Shown here piece after piece: positions 44,571-54,377 of a DNA stretch of 64,000 nucleotides (positions are counted from its first letter, which is position 1; each line of letters begins with the position of its first letter). The position numbers were made by a program, and so were the translations under genes. Under the pieces are notes generated by a model. That model was not told where the DNA came from. It did not search any database and worked only from the letters and a program-made list of their open reading frames with translations. Origin of the DNA: Bacteroidota bacterium (GTDB lineage Bacteria > Bacteroidota > Bacteroidia > Bacteroidales > ML635J-15); contig JAKQEK010000197.1 of assembly GCA_029558535.1 (NCBI GenBank), positions 62,001 through 126,000 of the forward strand, written 5' to 3'.

Positions 44571-45260
44571 ATGAAATTTAATAAAAATATCAATTGCGAT
44601 CATTGTCAACTTAAATGTGACATATACCAAGCTCTTCAAGACAGTACAGATGACTTTTCGTGTATAAAACCTTTACATGTACACTACGAACGTCATGAGT
44701 ATATATGTAAACAAGGGAGTCCTGTATCCCATGCAATATATCTTGTAGATGGGTCTGCAAAATTATTTATAGAAGGATTAAATAATAGAAATATAACTTT
44801 ATATATAATGAAACCGAAAACATATATAGGTTTGTTATCCTTTTTCGAAACTCCATACTATAGCTATTCGGTAAAAGCACTGGAAAATTCTCAGATATGT
44901 ATGATCGATTTAGATTGTATAAAAAAGTTATATATAAATAATCATAATTTTCTACTCAAATTAAATAAAGCCTTTGGCAAATCAGTTTCGTCAATACTGA
45001 GTAAAATAATAACATTAAATCAAAAAAATATTAGGGGAAGGATTGCAGACAGTCTGCTTTATCTTTCAGATTTATACAAATCCGATTCTTTTGAAATGCT
45101 CTTATCTCGTAAAGAGCTGGGAGAATTATCTGCAATCTCAGAAGAGAATGCTGTGCGGATTTTATCTGAGTTTAGAAAAGAAGGTATAATTGATGTTAAA
45201 GGAAAAAGAATAAGTATTCTTGATAGGAATTTAATTACCAAAATATCAGAAGTTGGCTAA
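44571..45260 (+). CDS. Crp/Fnr-family regulator with N-terminal cysteine cluster
   Basis: This 229-residue protein has a cyclic-nucleotide-binding-fold sensor domain (about 35-150; YICKQGSPVSHAIYLVDG) and a C-terminal winged helix (about 165-229; SRKELGELSAISEENAVRILSEFRKEG). The N-terminus carries C9, C12, C16 and C31, in a C-x2-C-x3-C arrangement suggestive of an Fe-S cluster as in FNR, although the spacing is not the E. coli one. Residues for cAMP binding are not evident. The start at 44571 fits the promoter; an in-frame start at 44526 would lie inside the -33 box. It is divergent from the acetate symporter operon and ends 4 bases from the convergent sensor gene. Confidence 0.88.
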   Translation: MKFNKNINCDHCQLKCDIYQALQDSTDDFSCIKPLHVHYERHEYICKQGSPVSHAIYLVDGSAKLFIEGLNNRNITLYIMKPKTYIGLLSFFETPYYSYSVKALENSQICMIDLDCIKKLYINNHNFLLKLNKAFGKSVSSILSKIITLNQKNIRGRIADSLLYLSDLYKSDSFEMLLSRKELGELSAISEENAVRILSEFRKEGIIDVKGKRISILDRNLITKISEVG

Positions 45261-45264
45261 TTTA

Positions 45265-48150
45265 TTATAGAGTACCTTTAAAGTCGAAACTCAATCTGGA
45301 TAACATCGTATTAATGTTCGACAGTATTTTCTTAATCATAGCCTGATCTAACTCGCTAAAATTTCGTGTATTGATTAGGTTATCAGGGCTTATATTATTT
45401 TTAATCAATGTCGCCTGATGATTTAATCTGATAATTCCAAGTATGTCAAAAGCCTGACTAATATTTTTGTATGTCGATTCTGTAAGAATTTCGCTTTGAT
45501 AAAGCTTTTTTAACCTCTCTGTCGTATTAACTTCATTGATACCATATTTCAATGCATATATTCTTGCAAAGTTAACAATCGGCATAATTGTTTCTTTAAT
45601 ATTTACTGTTTCAGGAGGGGCTCCGGCTGTTTCGAGCAGAATATTGCCCCAGAAATTTACCTGAGGCTTTAATTTTAAATTATTTTGGGTTAACAAAAAT
45701 AAATATGCCGGATTTTGTTTAGTCTGAATATCAATATATTCGCGTAATTCATTAACAAATTTCTCCTCGCCGTATGTTAGCCTGAAATCGAAGAAAATAC
45801 TTATTTCTAAAAGATCTTTTGCGTTTCCGTTATTGATCCATTTTGAAAAGTACTTTTTCCATACTGACAAGGATTGACAATACTCCGGATTCTTTGCCAT
45901 AATTCCGCCTTTACAATAATTATAGCCAATAGAGTTCAAAGAATCTGAAATAAATTCGGCTAAATCTTTAAAATATTGTTTTATCTCCAAACTCTCAGTA
46001 TCTTCATAAATAATTGCGTTATCCTGATCGGTGTAAAGAGTTTGCTCCCTCCTACCTTCGCTGCCCATAGTAATAAAAGCAAATGGTATGGGTTCTTTTC
46101 CAAACTTAGTTATACCGATTTCAATTATTCTTCTACATATCAGATCTGATATAATTGACAGATGATTAAAAATAACAGACGAATTAGTATTAACTTCAAT
46201 TAAAGGAATTATCGCAGAAATATAATCCTTATATATTTGTTTTAGATCAGTAATATCATTTGTATTTTGAACACTATTGATAATTTTAACGGGTAAAAAC
46301 TCATTAAAAAGGAATAGCTCTTTTCGTGTTATATAACCTGTAATCTTTTCTCCTTCACCTTTAAGAAATAAAATTGTGTTTTCATTATCAGAAAATAACG
46401 GCAACAAATTTAAAACAGGATTAGTTTCATAATAAACTAGCAAAGGAGATTCCATTACCTGAAATGCTTTTAGGTTACTAATCTCATTTTCGTTTAATAA
46501 GCCTTTTCGTATATGTTTATCAGAAATATAACCTAATTCTTCATTATCAGGACCATACACTATCGTTGTACTTACATCAGATTTAATCATAGATTCTATC
46601 ACATCCAATATTGGTGAATTGTAAAAACAGGCTCCTGCTTTTACAGCTATATTTATCGCCGGTTGCGACAATAGCTGCATATATTTTGTAAACTCACTAT
46701 TGACATTATCTGATTCCTTATTCATTTGAGCTGTAATGTCCTGTATAATTCCATCACAAAATCTTGGACCCTTTAAATCGTTTACAACAACTAACGAAAC
46801 AGAGGCATAAATAAATTTACCCTGTTTATTTCTTAGTTTTATAATCCTATTCTTAATAAAGCCATTCTTAAGCAAATTACTTTTAAAATTTAATTTATCT
46901 TCCTTATCAACAAAGAAATCAAGAATATACATTCCCGAAATTTCATCAAAGACCTTATATCCTAATATTTGCAGTGCCGTGGAATTAGCTTCTATAAATT
47001 TCCCCTTGTTATCCATTGAGGTACGGAAAATCCCCTGATTGAGTCTATCCATTAACACTTTAAATTTCTCTTTATTAAATAGCAACTCCTCTTTAGCTTG
47101 ATTATCAGAACTAACATCTTTTACAGAAAAGACAACGGCATTCCTTTCATAAAACTTTATAACATTCAAATTAACAACTACGTCAGTAATTTTATTATTT
47201 ATCGTAATATTACTTTCTATTGTGTTTTTCAAAAGACTAAAATCCTCATTATAAAGATTCTTTCTAACTTCTTCGCTCAAGGTCAAAATGGATTCTATCT
47301 CTAAGTCGGCAATTTCATTGAATTTCCTACCAATCATCCTTTCGAAAACTGCATTAATAAAAGTGATTTTACCGTCCATCCACATTATCAGGCCATCTGT
47401 TGATGCTTCAACTAATGACCTATACTTTTCTCTAGATTGATTTAACTCAATTTCTGCAATATTTCTTTTTCTTTCAATATTAAAAGATTGCCGTCCAACA
47501 TAGAAAAGTATCAATGCAATAATAAAAGAAATTAAAATACTTATTTGAGTAAATTTTCGAGTAAGAACACTTATTTCTGCTTTTACATCTTCGATATAAA
47601 TACCTGTTCCAACAATCCAGCCCCAAGGTTCAAAAAGTTGAACATAGGATAATTTTGGAACGATGATATTAGGATCATCTTTCCATTGCCAGGTATATTC
47701 AACATATCCATGTTTACTTGTTTCTACCGTTTTGACAAATTCAACAAACAGCTTTTTACCATGAGAATCTTCAAAGTCGGACAAATCGGTGCCATTTAAA
47801 TCGGGACGATAGGGATGTACTATCATAACCGGCTGCATATCGGTTATCCAAAAATAATCTTTATTTTCTTCACCGTATCTTAAATACTGAATACGAGATA
47901 TTGCAATTCCCTGAGCTTCCTCTCTGGTTAAAAGTCCATCTACTTCATCTTTCTGATATTTTGCGAGAATGCTCGTAGCTGTATTGGTTAACTCTTTTAT
48001 CATCTCTCTTTTTCGATCCATAATTGATTTCTCAAAATACGGGAGCACAACAAAAAATAGAGTTACAATAAATAGAACAACTGCTAATATTGACGGCAAA
48101 ACAATATTTAAAAAAAACTTTATTTTAGCCTTTTGGGTAGTCTTAGCCAT
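45265..48150 (-). CDS. Cache-PAS-PAS-CBS-CBS-DUF294 signalling protein
   Basis: This 961-residue membrane sensor begins with a transmembrane helix (about 12-34). A periplasmic sCache_2-type domain (about 40-200; DYFWITDMQPVMIVHPYRPDL) and a second helix (about 203-223) follow. Cytoplasmic parts are PAS 1 (about 245-345), PAS 2 (about 355-470), a CBS pair (about 490-620) and a DUF294/GlnD-like nucleotidyltransferase domain with GSEGRREQTLYTDQD. In that motif Gly696-Ser697 and Asp708/Asp710 are intact, so catalysis is possible. A DUF294-C helical tail ends it. No kinase or cyclase domain is present. CBS-DUF294 proteins are often encoded beside acetate symporters, as here. The signal may be a small carboxylate, by inference. 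Confidence 0.85.
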   Translation of the reverse strand: MAKTTQKAKIKFFLNIVLPSILAVVLFIVTLFFVVLPYFEKSIMDRKREMIKELTNTATSILAKYQKDEVDGLLTREEAQGIAISRIQYLRYGEENKDYFWITDMQPVMIVHPYRPDLNGTDLSDFEDSHGKKLFVEFVKTVETSKHGYVEYTWQWKDDPNIIVPKLSYVQLFEPWGWIVGTGIYIEDVKAEISVLTRKFTQISILISFIIALILFYVGRQSFNIERKRNIAEIELNQSREKYRSLVEASTDGLIMWMDGKITFINAVFERMIGRKFNEIADLEIESILTLSEEVRKNLYNEDFSLLKNTIESNITINNKITDVVVNLNVIKFYERNAVVFSVKDVSSDNQAKEELLFNKEKFKVLMDRLNQGIFRTSMDNKGKFIEANSTALQILGYKVFDEISGMYILDFFVDKEDKLNFKSNLLKNGFIKNRIIKLRNKQGKFIYASVSLVVVNDLKGPRFCDGIIQDITAQMNKESDNVNSEFTKYMQLLSQPAINIAVKAGACFYNSPILDVIESMIKSDVSTTIVYGPDNEELGYISDKHIRKGLLNENEISNLKAFQVMESPLLVYYETNPVLNLLPLFSDNENTILFLKGEGEKITGYITRKELFLFNEFLPVKIINSVQNTNDITDLKQIYKDYISAIIPLIEVNTNSSVIFNHLSIISDLICRRIIEIGITKFGKEPIPFAFITMGSEGRREQTLYTDQDNAIIYEDTESLEIKQYFKDLAEFISDSLNSIGYNYCKGGIMAKNPEYCQSLSVWKKYFSKWINNGNAKDLLEISIFFDFRLTYGEEKFVNELREYIDIQTKQNPAYLFLLTQNNLKLKPQVNFWGNILLETAGAPPETVNIKETIMPIVNFARIYALKYGINEVNTTERLKKLYQSEILTESTYKNISQAFDILGIIRLNHQATLIKNNISPDNLINTRNFSELDQAMIKKILSNINTMLSRLSFDFKGTL

Positions 48151-48170
48151 TATTTGAACTGTTTATTTTT

Positions 48171-48178
48171 CAAAGTTA
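48171..48178 (-). promoter_or_regulatory. Candidate -7 element of the sensor gene
   Basis: The minus strand reads TAACTTTG (exact TAnnTTTG) 21 bases upstream of the start at 48150. No -33 TTG lies at the usual distance. Confidence 0.3.
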
Positions 48179-48251
48179 ATAAAAATAATTACCTGATATA
48201 AAACTATTATTTCAAAATTGGTATATATTTATGTTTTTATAAAATTCTAAT

Positions 48252-48764
48252 ATGAAAAAATATTTAAGTATATTATTTTTAATACCTATTATTATGAGTT
48301 GTGCTACCTCAACAAAAGATTTGACTGTTGTGAAAAATTTTGAACCTGAAAAATATTTAGGAAAATGGTATGAAATTGCAAGACTAGACCATAGTTTTGA
48401 GCGTGGACTCGATTATGTAACAGCTACCTATTCTATGCGTGAAGACGGAAAAATCAAAGTCCTTAACGAAGGTGTAAAATCAGATGGAACACAAAGCCAA
48501 GCTGAAGGCAAAGCTTATGTAAAAAAATCTGAAGACAAAGCCGGCGAATTAAAAGTAAGTTTTTTCTTATTTTTCTATGCAAAATATAGAATTATATTTC
48601 TTGATAATTATGAAATAGCTGTTGTAACAAGCAGCACAAAGAATTATTTATGGATATTGGCAAGAAAACCTCAACTTTCAGAACATGAACTCAGACAACT
48701 GGAATATTTTTGTGGTCAAAATGGTTTTGATACTGAAAAACTAATCTATCCTAAACAAAAATAA
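48252..48764 (+). CDS. Bacterial lipocalin lipoprotein (Blc-like)
   Basis: This 170-residue lipoprotein has its anchor at Cys17 (IMSC). The lipocalin core is unmistakable: EKYLGKWYEIARLDHSFERG, the TATYSMREDGKIKVLNEG strands, YRIIFLDNYEIAVV and WILARKPQL. Blc-type lipocalins bind lysophospholipids or fatty acids at the outer membrane and are often stress induced. It is monocistronic and ends at a shared terminator. It is not related closely to the four short lipoproteins at 8517-10416, although all may share a beta-barrel fold. Confidence 0.93.
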   Translation: MKKYLSILFLIPIIMSCATSTKDLTVVKNFEPEKYLGKWYEIARLDHSFERGLDYVTATYSMREDGKIKVLNEGVKSDGTQSQAEGKAYVKKSEDKAGELKVSFFLFFYAKYRIIFLDNYEIAVVTSSTKNYLWILARKPQLSEHELRQLEYFCGQNGFDTEKLIYPKQK

Positions 48765-48794
48765 AAAAACTCCGGGAATTCCGGAGTTTTTTTA
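48764..48794. terminator. Bidirectional terminator between lipocalin and rplS
   Basis: ACTCCGG (48769-48775) pairs with CCGGAGT (48781-48787) around a 5-base loop, with A-rich and T-rich flanks on either side. Confidence 0.92.
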
Positions 48795-48812
48795 TTTTTT
48801 ATATAAGTTCCC

Positions 48813-49160
48813 TTAAAACCTTTTCTCTTTAATTCTTGCTTTCTTTCCTGTAAGTCCACGTAAATAATATATTCTTGCACGACGAACATTACCTAATTTA
48901 TTAACTTCAATAGAATCCAAAAATGGAGATGCGAATGGAAATATTCTTTCAACACCAATTGTGCCTGACATCTTGCGAACTGTAAAAGTCGCTGTTCGTC
49001 CTTCACCTTTTACCTGAATAACGACACCCCTATATTCCTGGATTCTCTCCTTATTTCCTTCCTTAATCTTATAACTTACAGTAACAGTATCACCTGCTCT
49101 GAATTTAGGAAATTTCTTTTCTACTTCCAGGCTATGTTCTAAATCTTTCATTAATTCCAT
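48813..49160 (-). CDS. rplS: 50S ribosomal protein L19
   Basis: This 115-residue ribosomal protein lies at the 30S-50S interface. Signatures are [42 protein letters not shown] and the C-terminal [23 protein letters not shown]. The length is that of normal L19. It is alone here: the usual bacterial rpsP-rimM-trmD neighbours are absent, as is common in Bacteroidota. Confidence 0.97.
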   Translation of the reverse strand: MELMKDLEHSLEVEKKFPKFRAGDTVTVSYKIKEGNKERIQEYRGVVIQVKGEGRTATFTVRKMSGTIGVERIFPFASPFLDSIEVNKLGNVRRARIYYLRGLTGKKARIKEKRF

Positions 49161-49358
49161 CTCTATATACTTTTAAATCCTTAAAATTTCGGACTGCAAT
49201 ATTAGTTATTTTTTTTTAAACAAAAATAATTTTTTACATAATTATTTACATTTTTCTAATTTTTATCCTTTTTACATGTTTTCAATGACAAAATCATTAC
49301 AGAAGGCAGATATTTATAACATTCAGAGTAAATTTTTCATATGCTCATCAGTAAAAAA

Positions 49359-51401
49359 TCACTTCATCAATCTCGCAATAAGTATTTCGCAAAGTATAAA
49401 TACAAGTGCAAATATTAGAAACAGTTTCCACAACGGTTTACCCTCTGAAAATTCTTTTAACTCAACACTTATATTCTCCGTATCAGAATCAATTATCTTG
49501 GCTTTGTCATCAAGATTTTCGGTAATGTATTTATTTAGTTCCGACTCGAGTACATATTCGAGAACAGATTCATTTCTGGAGTAGTTTAGAGAAATCGGAG
49601 CCACGAACTCATTTCCTTTTATTAAATCATACGATCCTGCATTGGTAATCTGTTGAGGGACTTCAATTCTCAACTTTTTACCCGAAAAACGAAATTGTGC
49701 AACAGCATCAACATTTATATTATCAGTAATTCTAAAAATATCAGATTCGGACAATTCAATATCTGATGATATTTCAAAAAATGCATCTTTACTTAAAATG
49801 GCATAAAGCGAATTGTTAATCTGACTATTTAAAGCCATATTTATAAACGCCGGAGCAAACAGAGGGCTTTTCATAAAATCGGCATTTAATTCGTTCATTG
49901 GAGCAGCTACTACATACAATTTACCTTCTCCAAAACTGCCAACCGAAATAACAGAAGAACCATTTTCCAACTTAATTACAGATGCAAATACCGATGAACT
50001 GTACAGAACATGATTATGTACCAACCCCATTACCGGCAAATCTGTTTGTCTTTCTTGTTTCTGAAACACATCTTTGTATAATTCGGAATTATATTCAATA
50101 CTATGAATTCGTCCTTTAGTAAATTTCATTGCATCAAATTTTCCGGCATTGAACAAATTTAAAAACGAATTACAAGAATTAAGATTTATCTCTGATGAAG
50201 GGATAAACACAACCGAACCTCCTTTTGTTACAAATGACTGTATATCAGCAGAAAATCCTGTCGAGATTTCCTTTACATCATTTAGTATAATCAGATCATA
50301 ACCAGCTAACATCGAAGACTGCACAGTCCCAGCTTGCTGCTGAGTCATTTTAAAACTCTCAGAATCAGAACTATACAAAGCTTGTAAATACCTGTTACTA
50401 TTGCCAAAGTTAAGTATGAGAATATCGGTAGATTTAGTAATTCTGTAACTAAAATATAAGGAATTATCATACGTAACAGGATAATCAGCCACTTCGAGTT
50501 TCCCGTTAACAAAACCTTCAGTAGTATTTACATAACTGATTTCGACATCTTTAGACCTGCCGGCTTCTATGTTAAACCCTGACATTGCTTTAAGACTATC
50601 ATTTATAAATAATTGCAGCGAAAGGTCATACAAATCTTCTTTAGAACCATTAACAATTCTCACATTTAACGTCTCGTTACCATTAAAACGATGAACAGGA
50701 GAAGAAAACCAACATGAATCAATAAATAGATTGTTGGTCGCTGCAGGCGTCAATGGGACAAAAACCAGAGAAACATTATCATTTGGTTTTGATACTAAAT
50801 CATCCATAAATGATTTCTGCATATCAGAAATAATATAAAGACTTGCCTTCTTATTATCAGGAATTAATGTGTTGACTTTTAATAACACATCATTTAAATT
50901 AACGCAATTTGAACTTATTGCAGTTTTATATAGATTTCCAAGAAAGACATCTCTATTTGTAATAAACTGATTTTCGGGGAGCATATCATTGGTAATCAGC
51001 AAATATTCTAACGAAGCAGAAGAATTAAAGACTATTTCTTTAGCTATTTGTTTTGCCTGCTCAAACAATTGTCCCTTTTTTCCATCAGCTTCCATACTGA
51101 ATGAATTGTCAATATAAACCACATTAACTTCTGATACTTTATTACTATTTGAGACATTATTTGGGATAAAAGGACCTGCAAATGCTATAACAAGCATAGC
51201 TATTGTAAGAATTCTGGCAATTAAAATAAGTAAGTGTTTAAGTTTAGTCCTTGTCTGAGTTTCCTTCTTAATGTCTTCCAAAAAACGAGTATTACTAAAA
51301 TACAAAGTCTTATGTCTCCTGAAATTTATCAGATGAATGACAATAGGAACCGAAACTGCAAACATTGCCCAAAGAAAGGCAGGATTTATAAAACTCATCA
51401 A
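49359..51401 (-). CDS. BatA-type membrane protein with von Willebrand A-like domain
   Basis: This 680-residue protein starts with the aerotolerance-regulator N-terminal double-transmembrane domain: INPAFLWAMFAVSVPIVIHL, a short loop with FSNTRFLEDI, then LLILIARILTIAMLVIAFAGP. A VWA-like domain follows with the MIDAS start DNSFSM (Asp98, Ser100, Ser102). The middle is beta-rich with a DUF4159/glutamine-amidotransferase-like fold (about 320-520). A final transmembrane helix (LFLIFALVFILCEILIARL) closes it. Bacteroidota have paralogues outside the BatA-E operon. The role is envelope related and not defined. The start could also be the second Met (51398). Confidence 0.85.
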   Translation of the reverse strand: MMSFINPAFLWAMFAVSVPIVIHLINFRRHKTLYFSNTRFLEDIKKETQTRTKLKHLLILIARILTIAMLVIAFAGPFIPNNVSNSNKVSEVNVVYIDNSFSMEADGKKGQLFEQAKQIAKEIVFNSSASLEYLLITNDMLPENQFITNRDVFLGNLYKTAISSNCVNLNDVLLKVNTLIPDNKKASLYIISDMQKSFMDDLVSKPNDNVSLVFVPLTPAATNNLFIDSCWFSSPVHRFNGNETLNVRIVNGSKEDLYDLSLQLFINDSLKAMSGFNIEAGRSKDVEISYVNTTEGFVNGKLEVADYPVTYDNSLYFSYRITKSTDILILNFGNSNRYLQALYSSDSESFKMTQQQAGTVQSSMLAGYDLIILNDVKEISTGFSADIQSFVTKGGSVVFIPSSEINLNSCNSFLNLFNAGKFDAMKFTKGRIHSIEYNSELYKDVFQKQERQTDLPVMGLVHNHVLYSSSVFASVIKLENGSSVISVGSFGEGKLYVVAAPMNELNADFMKSPLFAPAFINMALNSQINNSLYAILSKDAFFEISSDIELSESDIFRITDNINVDAVAQFRFSGKKLRIEVPQQITNAGSYDLIKGNEFVAPISLNYSRNESVLEYVLESELNKYITENLDDKAKIIDSDTENISVELKEFSEGKPLWKLFLIFALVFILCEILIARLMK

Positions 51402-51550
51402 TATTATTTTGTGGCAAATTTATAAAATATACTCAATATTAGTCAAACAAAGAAACTAAGAATTAATAGATACAAACAAATTATGGATAAATACACAAGA
51501 CTGTCAATAGTTTCTAAATAATTTAGATTTTGAAATATTTATCATTTTAC

Positions 51551-51581
51551 AAAAAAAGAGACTGTTTTTCAGACAGCCTCT
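51551..51581 (-). terminator. Terminator after the lipoprotein at 51608
   Basis: On the minus strand a 9-bp stem (51573-51581 with 51557-51565, one G-U pair) is followed by a run of seven T (51557-51551). Confidence 0.8.
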
Positions 51582-51607
51582 ACCTATAGTCATAATTAAC
51601 TAAAATT

Positions 51608-52531
51608 TTACTTTATATCCAAACCTGTGGTAACATCTCCGAAGGGAACAACCATAGGGTCATCTGAATATGGATCATCGCACCAAACTCTTCCAAATTT
51701 GGCATCAACTTTAACAACTTTTGTATTTACAAATTTTCCAACCCAAGGGGCTTGAACATCATCACCAGCCTTTACGTTTGGTTTAATATCCAAAGCAACG
51801 CAATCAGCTTTATCATAAATCTTCATTGCACCTGCCCATCCAATTGTAAGTACCTTATTTCCACTAACCTTAACAATTGTAGCTAAAATATAGCCTCCGT
51901 CTTTCTTAACTGCCACACTTGTTCCCGGTTCCCATTTATTTTTTAAAACATGGAATGTATTAGCACCTATTTTCTCGCTCATTTGTCCGATACCTACTCC
52001 ATCTTTATTTGTAGCAGGGTTTGTCCAGCTTATATCAATATAGTTTACTTCCGGAGCTGTTGGATCTGAAGCGTTTGTAACGATCGCTCTCTTCATTCCA
52101 CTACCAGATTGCCACCATGTAAGAACGATATCCCCAACTTTTGCAGACTCTCCCGATTTTATTGGAATAATCATATAGTTCGGAATTTCGGTATCGTCAT
52201 CAAAAGTAAAGTCAATAACACTATATTTATCACCAGGTTCTGACATTTTTGCCGAATAAAAAATAAAGGTTTGAGATTCGGGACCTTCTTTTGTTGCATT
52301 AACCTGCCATGTAAGTGATGGTGTTAAAACATAATCACCTGCCTGAGAGACAATTTTGTCTTTTGGAAAATCCTTAAATGGATCAACTTTACCATCATCT
52401 TCGGTAGTTACCTCAGTTTCGTTAGCAGTTGTGTCCTTTTCACTCTCACTAGGAGTTGTCGAAGAACCACCTCCACAAGAGAAAAAAGTTGCAATAATAA
52501 AAGCAGCGAATAAAAATTTAATCTTTTTCAT
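51608..52531 (-). CDS. Lipoprotein of unknown function with low-complexity linker
   Basis: This 307-residue lipoprotein (Cys19, FFSCGGGSS) has a Ser/Thr/Glu-rich linker to about residue 45, then two beta-rich parts. The second part contains repeated W-P and KVDAKFGRVWCDDP-like strands resembling small SH3-like (agenet/Tudor-like) modules: YILATIVKVSGNKVLTIGW and VNTKVVKVDAKFGRV. I do not recognise the family. The start at 52531 gives a normal signal peptide; 52555 is in frame upstream. It lies 78 bases downstream of the TapB-like gene. Confidence 0.65.
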   Translation of the reverse strand: MKKIKFLFAAFIIATFFSCGGGSSTTPSESEKDTTANETEVTTEDDGKVDPFKDFPKDKIVSQAGDYVLTPSLTWQVNATKEGPESQTFIFYSAKMSEPGDKYSVIDFTFDDDTEIPNYMIIPIKSGESAKVGDIVLTWWQSGSGMKRAIVTNASDPTAPEVNYIDISWTNPATNKDGVGIGQMSEKIGANTFHVLKNKWEPGTSVAVKKDGGYILATIVKVSGNKVLTIGWAGAMKIYDKADCVALDIKPNVKAGDDVQAPWVGKFVNTKVVKVDAKFGRVWCDDPYSDDPMVVPFGDVTTGLDIK

Positions 52532-52609
52532 AATCAGAAGTTTTAAATTTAACATAAATTAACTTTATAAAGATAAATAAAATTTTCTATAAATAGCAAA
52601 ATCTTACAT

Positions 52610-53296
52610 TTACTCTATTTTAGAAATAACTGAATATCCCATTATTTTACCTTTTTTATCGTATGTTTCGGTTCTTACAGCCCCAATACCAGTAACCATC
52701 CACGAAATAGATTTCATGTTCATAGTCATGAAACCGGTTTTACTAGTAAGGTCAGAGCTAATTTTATATGCGGTGTAAGTTCCTGCAGGCACTGTGATTG
52801 ACTCAATTGCTTCAATTTTAATATTTGTAATGTCGGTACGAATTGTCATAATTTTCATCCCTTCATTGGAAATAATGGCTTCAACAAAACCATCACTCAA
52901 CGACATCCCGGCTAACATAACTTTAGGGTATGACATATTTTGCATGTTGTACTCTATAGTCATGTTCTCGAATCCTGCCATTTGTTCCTGGTTTAACATT
53001 GATTTCATATCAACTTCAAAAGAATCACCATTACAATAATACTTCAGCTGGATTTTACCCTGACTAGCACCCTTTTTGTCAAAACTCTCGCTTTCAACCA
53101 CAGCTTCTGTTTTATCAACCAATTGGTTTATCGAAATCACCTCAGATGTTGATGAACCGGTTAATTTATCTTTCTCATCGTAATTTTCAGTAGTTATTTT
53201 CTTACCTACCTGCCATGGGATAAAGGTTTCACAATCTTGCGCAAAAGAAATAAATCCAAATGCAACAATGCTTAACAATACAAAAATTCTTTTCAT
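52610..53296 (-). CDS. Secreted DUF3108/TapB-like protein
   Basis: This 228-residue protein has a cleavable signal peptide (ending ISFAQ) and no lipobox. The mature part has the DUF3108/TapB-like pattern: an N-terminal PWQVGKKIT segment and, later, SITVPAGTYTAYKISSDLTSK followed by SWMVTGIGAVRTETYDKKGK. The fold is presumably a beta-sandwich in the periplasm. Function is unknown. It is followed downstream by the lipoprotein at 51608, perhaps in one transcript. Confidence 0.65.
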   Translation of the reverse strand: MKRIFVLLSIVAFGFISFAQDCETFIPWQVGKKITTENYDEKDKLTGSSTSEVISINQLVDKTEAVVESESFDKKGASQGKIQLKYYCNGDSFEVDMKSMLNQEQMAGFENMTIEYNMQNMSYPKVMLAGMSLSDGFVEAIISNEGMKIMTIRTDITNIKIEAIESITVPAGTYTAYKISSDLTSKTGFMTMNMKSISWMVTGIGAVRTETYDKKGKIMGYSVISKIE

Positions 53297-53397
53297 TTTT
53301 TTTAGTTTTTATGTTATTACTCTATAATTTTAGGCTGAGGCTAAGGCTTATAAAGATTTTCTTAGGCTTTAGATTCAGCTGTTTTTTGTTTAAATTT

Positions 53398-54375
53398 TTA
53401 ATAACCTAGAATCCATGCAAACATCAATGGAGCGACAATAGTTGCATCCGATTCGACAATAAACTTTGGAGTATTAATATCCAATTTCCCCCAGGTGATT
53501 TTTTCGTTTGGCACGGCACCGGAATAAGAGCCGTAGGATGTTGTCGAATCACTTATCTGACAGAAATAGCTCCAAAATGGAACATCATGCCATTCAAGAT
53601 CCTGATACATCATCGGCACAACACAAATTGGAAAATCGCCTGAAATACCACCACCAATTTGATAAAACCCAACTCCTTTTCCGCCTGAATTCTGACGATA
53701 CCATTCAGTAAGGAATATCATATACTCAATACCTGTTTTCATAGTAGATGGCTTCAATTCTTTCTTAATACAATAAGATGTAAAAATGTTTCCCATTGTT
53801 GAATCTTCCCAACCCGGAACGATTATCGGCAGATTCTTTTCTGCAGCAGCAAGCATCCAGCTGTTTTTTGGATCAATTTCGTAATATTCTTTAAGGTCAC
53901 CGCTTAATAGCATCTTGTACATATATTCATGAGGCAAATATCTTTCACCTTTTTCTTCAGCGCCTTTCCATTGTTTAAAAATATTCTTCTGCAAACGGCG
54001 GAAAGCTTCTTCCTCGGGAATACAAGTGTCTGTAACTCGATTCAGCCCCTTTTCGAGCAATTCCCATTCTTGCTGAGGAGTAAGATCACGATATCCGGGA
54101 ACTCGTTTATAATGACTATGAGCAACCAAATTCATAATATCCTCTTCAAGATTGGCACCCGTACATGAAATAATATGAACTTTATCCTGACGAATCATCT
54201 CGGCTAAAGTTTTTCCCAGTTCGGCTGTACTCATTGCGCCACCAAGTGTAATCATCATCTTACCTCCTTCATCCAGATGTTTTACATATGCTTTTGAGGC
54301 GTCTATTAATGCAGCAGCATTAAAATGTTTGAAATTTTCTTCAATAAACTTTGAAATTGTTCCTTTAGTTTCCAT
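53398..54375 (-). CDS. Deoxyhypusine-synthase-family protein
   Basis: This 325-residue protein has the NAD-binding DHS fold: ITLGGAMSTAELG, HIISCTGANLEEDI, IIVPGWEDSTMGN, GGGISGD and the C-terminal SDATIVAPLMFAWIL. The lysine that carries the aminobutyl group in eukaryotic DHS is conserved as Lys297 in ITWGKL, so a transferase reaction on a polyamine is likely. Bacteria lack hypusinated eIF5A, and bacterial relatives make homospermidine or related polyamines. It is the third gene of the speA-speB operon, 2 bases after speB, which supports a polyamine role. Confidence 0.9.
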   Translation of the reverse strand: METKGTISKFIEENFKHFNAAALIDASKAYVKHLDEGGKMMITLGGAMSTAELGKTLAEMIRQDKVHIISCTGANLEEDIMNLVAHSHYKRVPGYRDLTPQQEWELLEKGLNRVTDTCIPEEEAFRRLQKNIFKQWKGAEEKGERYLPHEYMYKMLLSGDLKEYYEIDPKNSWMLAAAEKNLPIIVPGWEDSTMGNIFTSYCIKKELKPSTMKTGIEYMIFLTEWYRQNSGGKGVGFYQIGGGISGDFPICVVPMMYQDLEWHDVPFWSYFCQISDSTTSYGSYSGAVPNEKITWGKLDINTPKFIVESDATIVAPLMFAWILGY

Positions 54376-54377
54376 TT

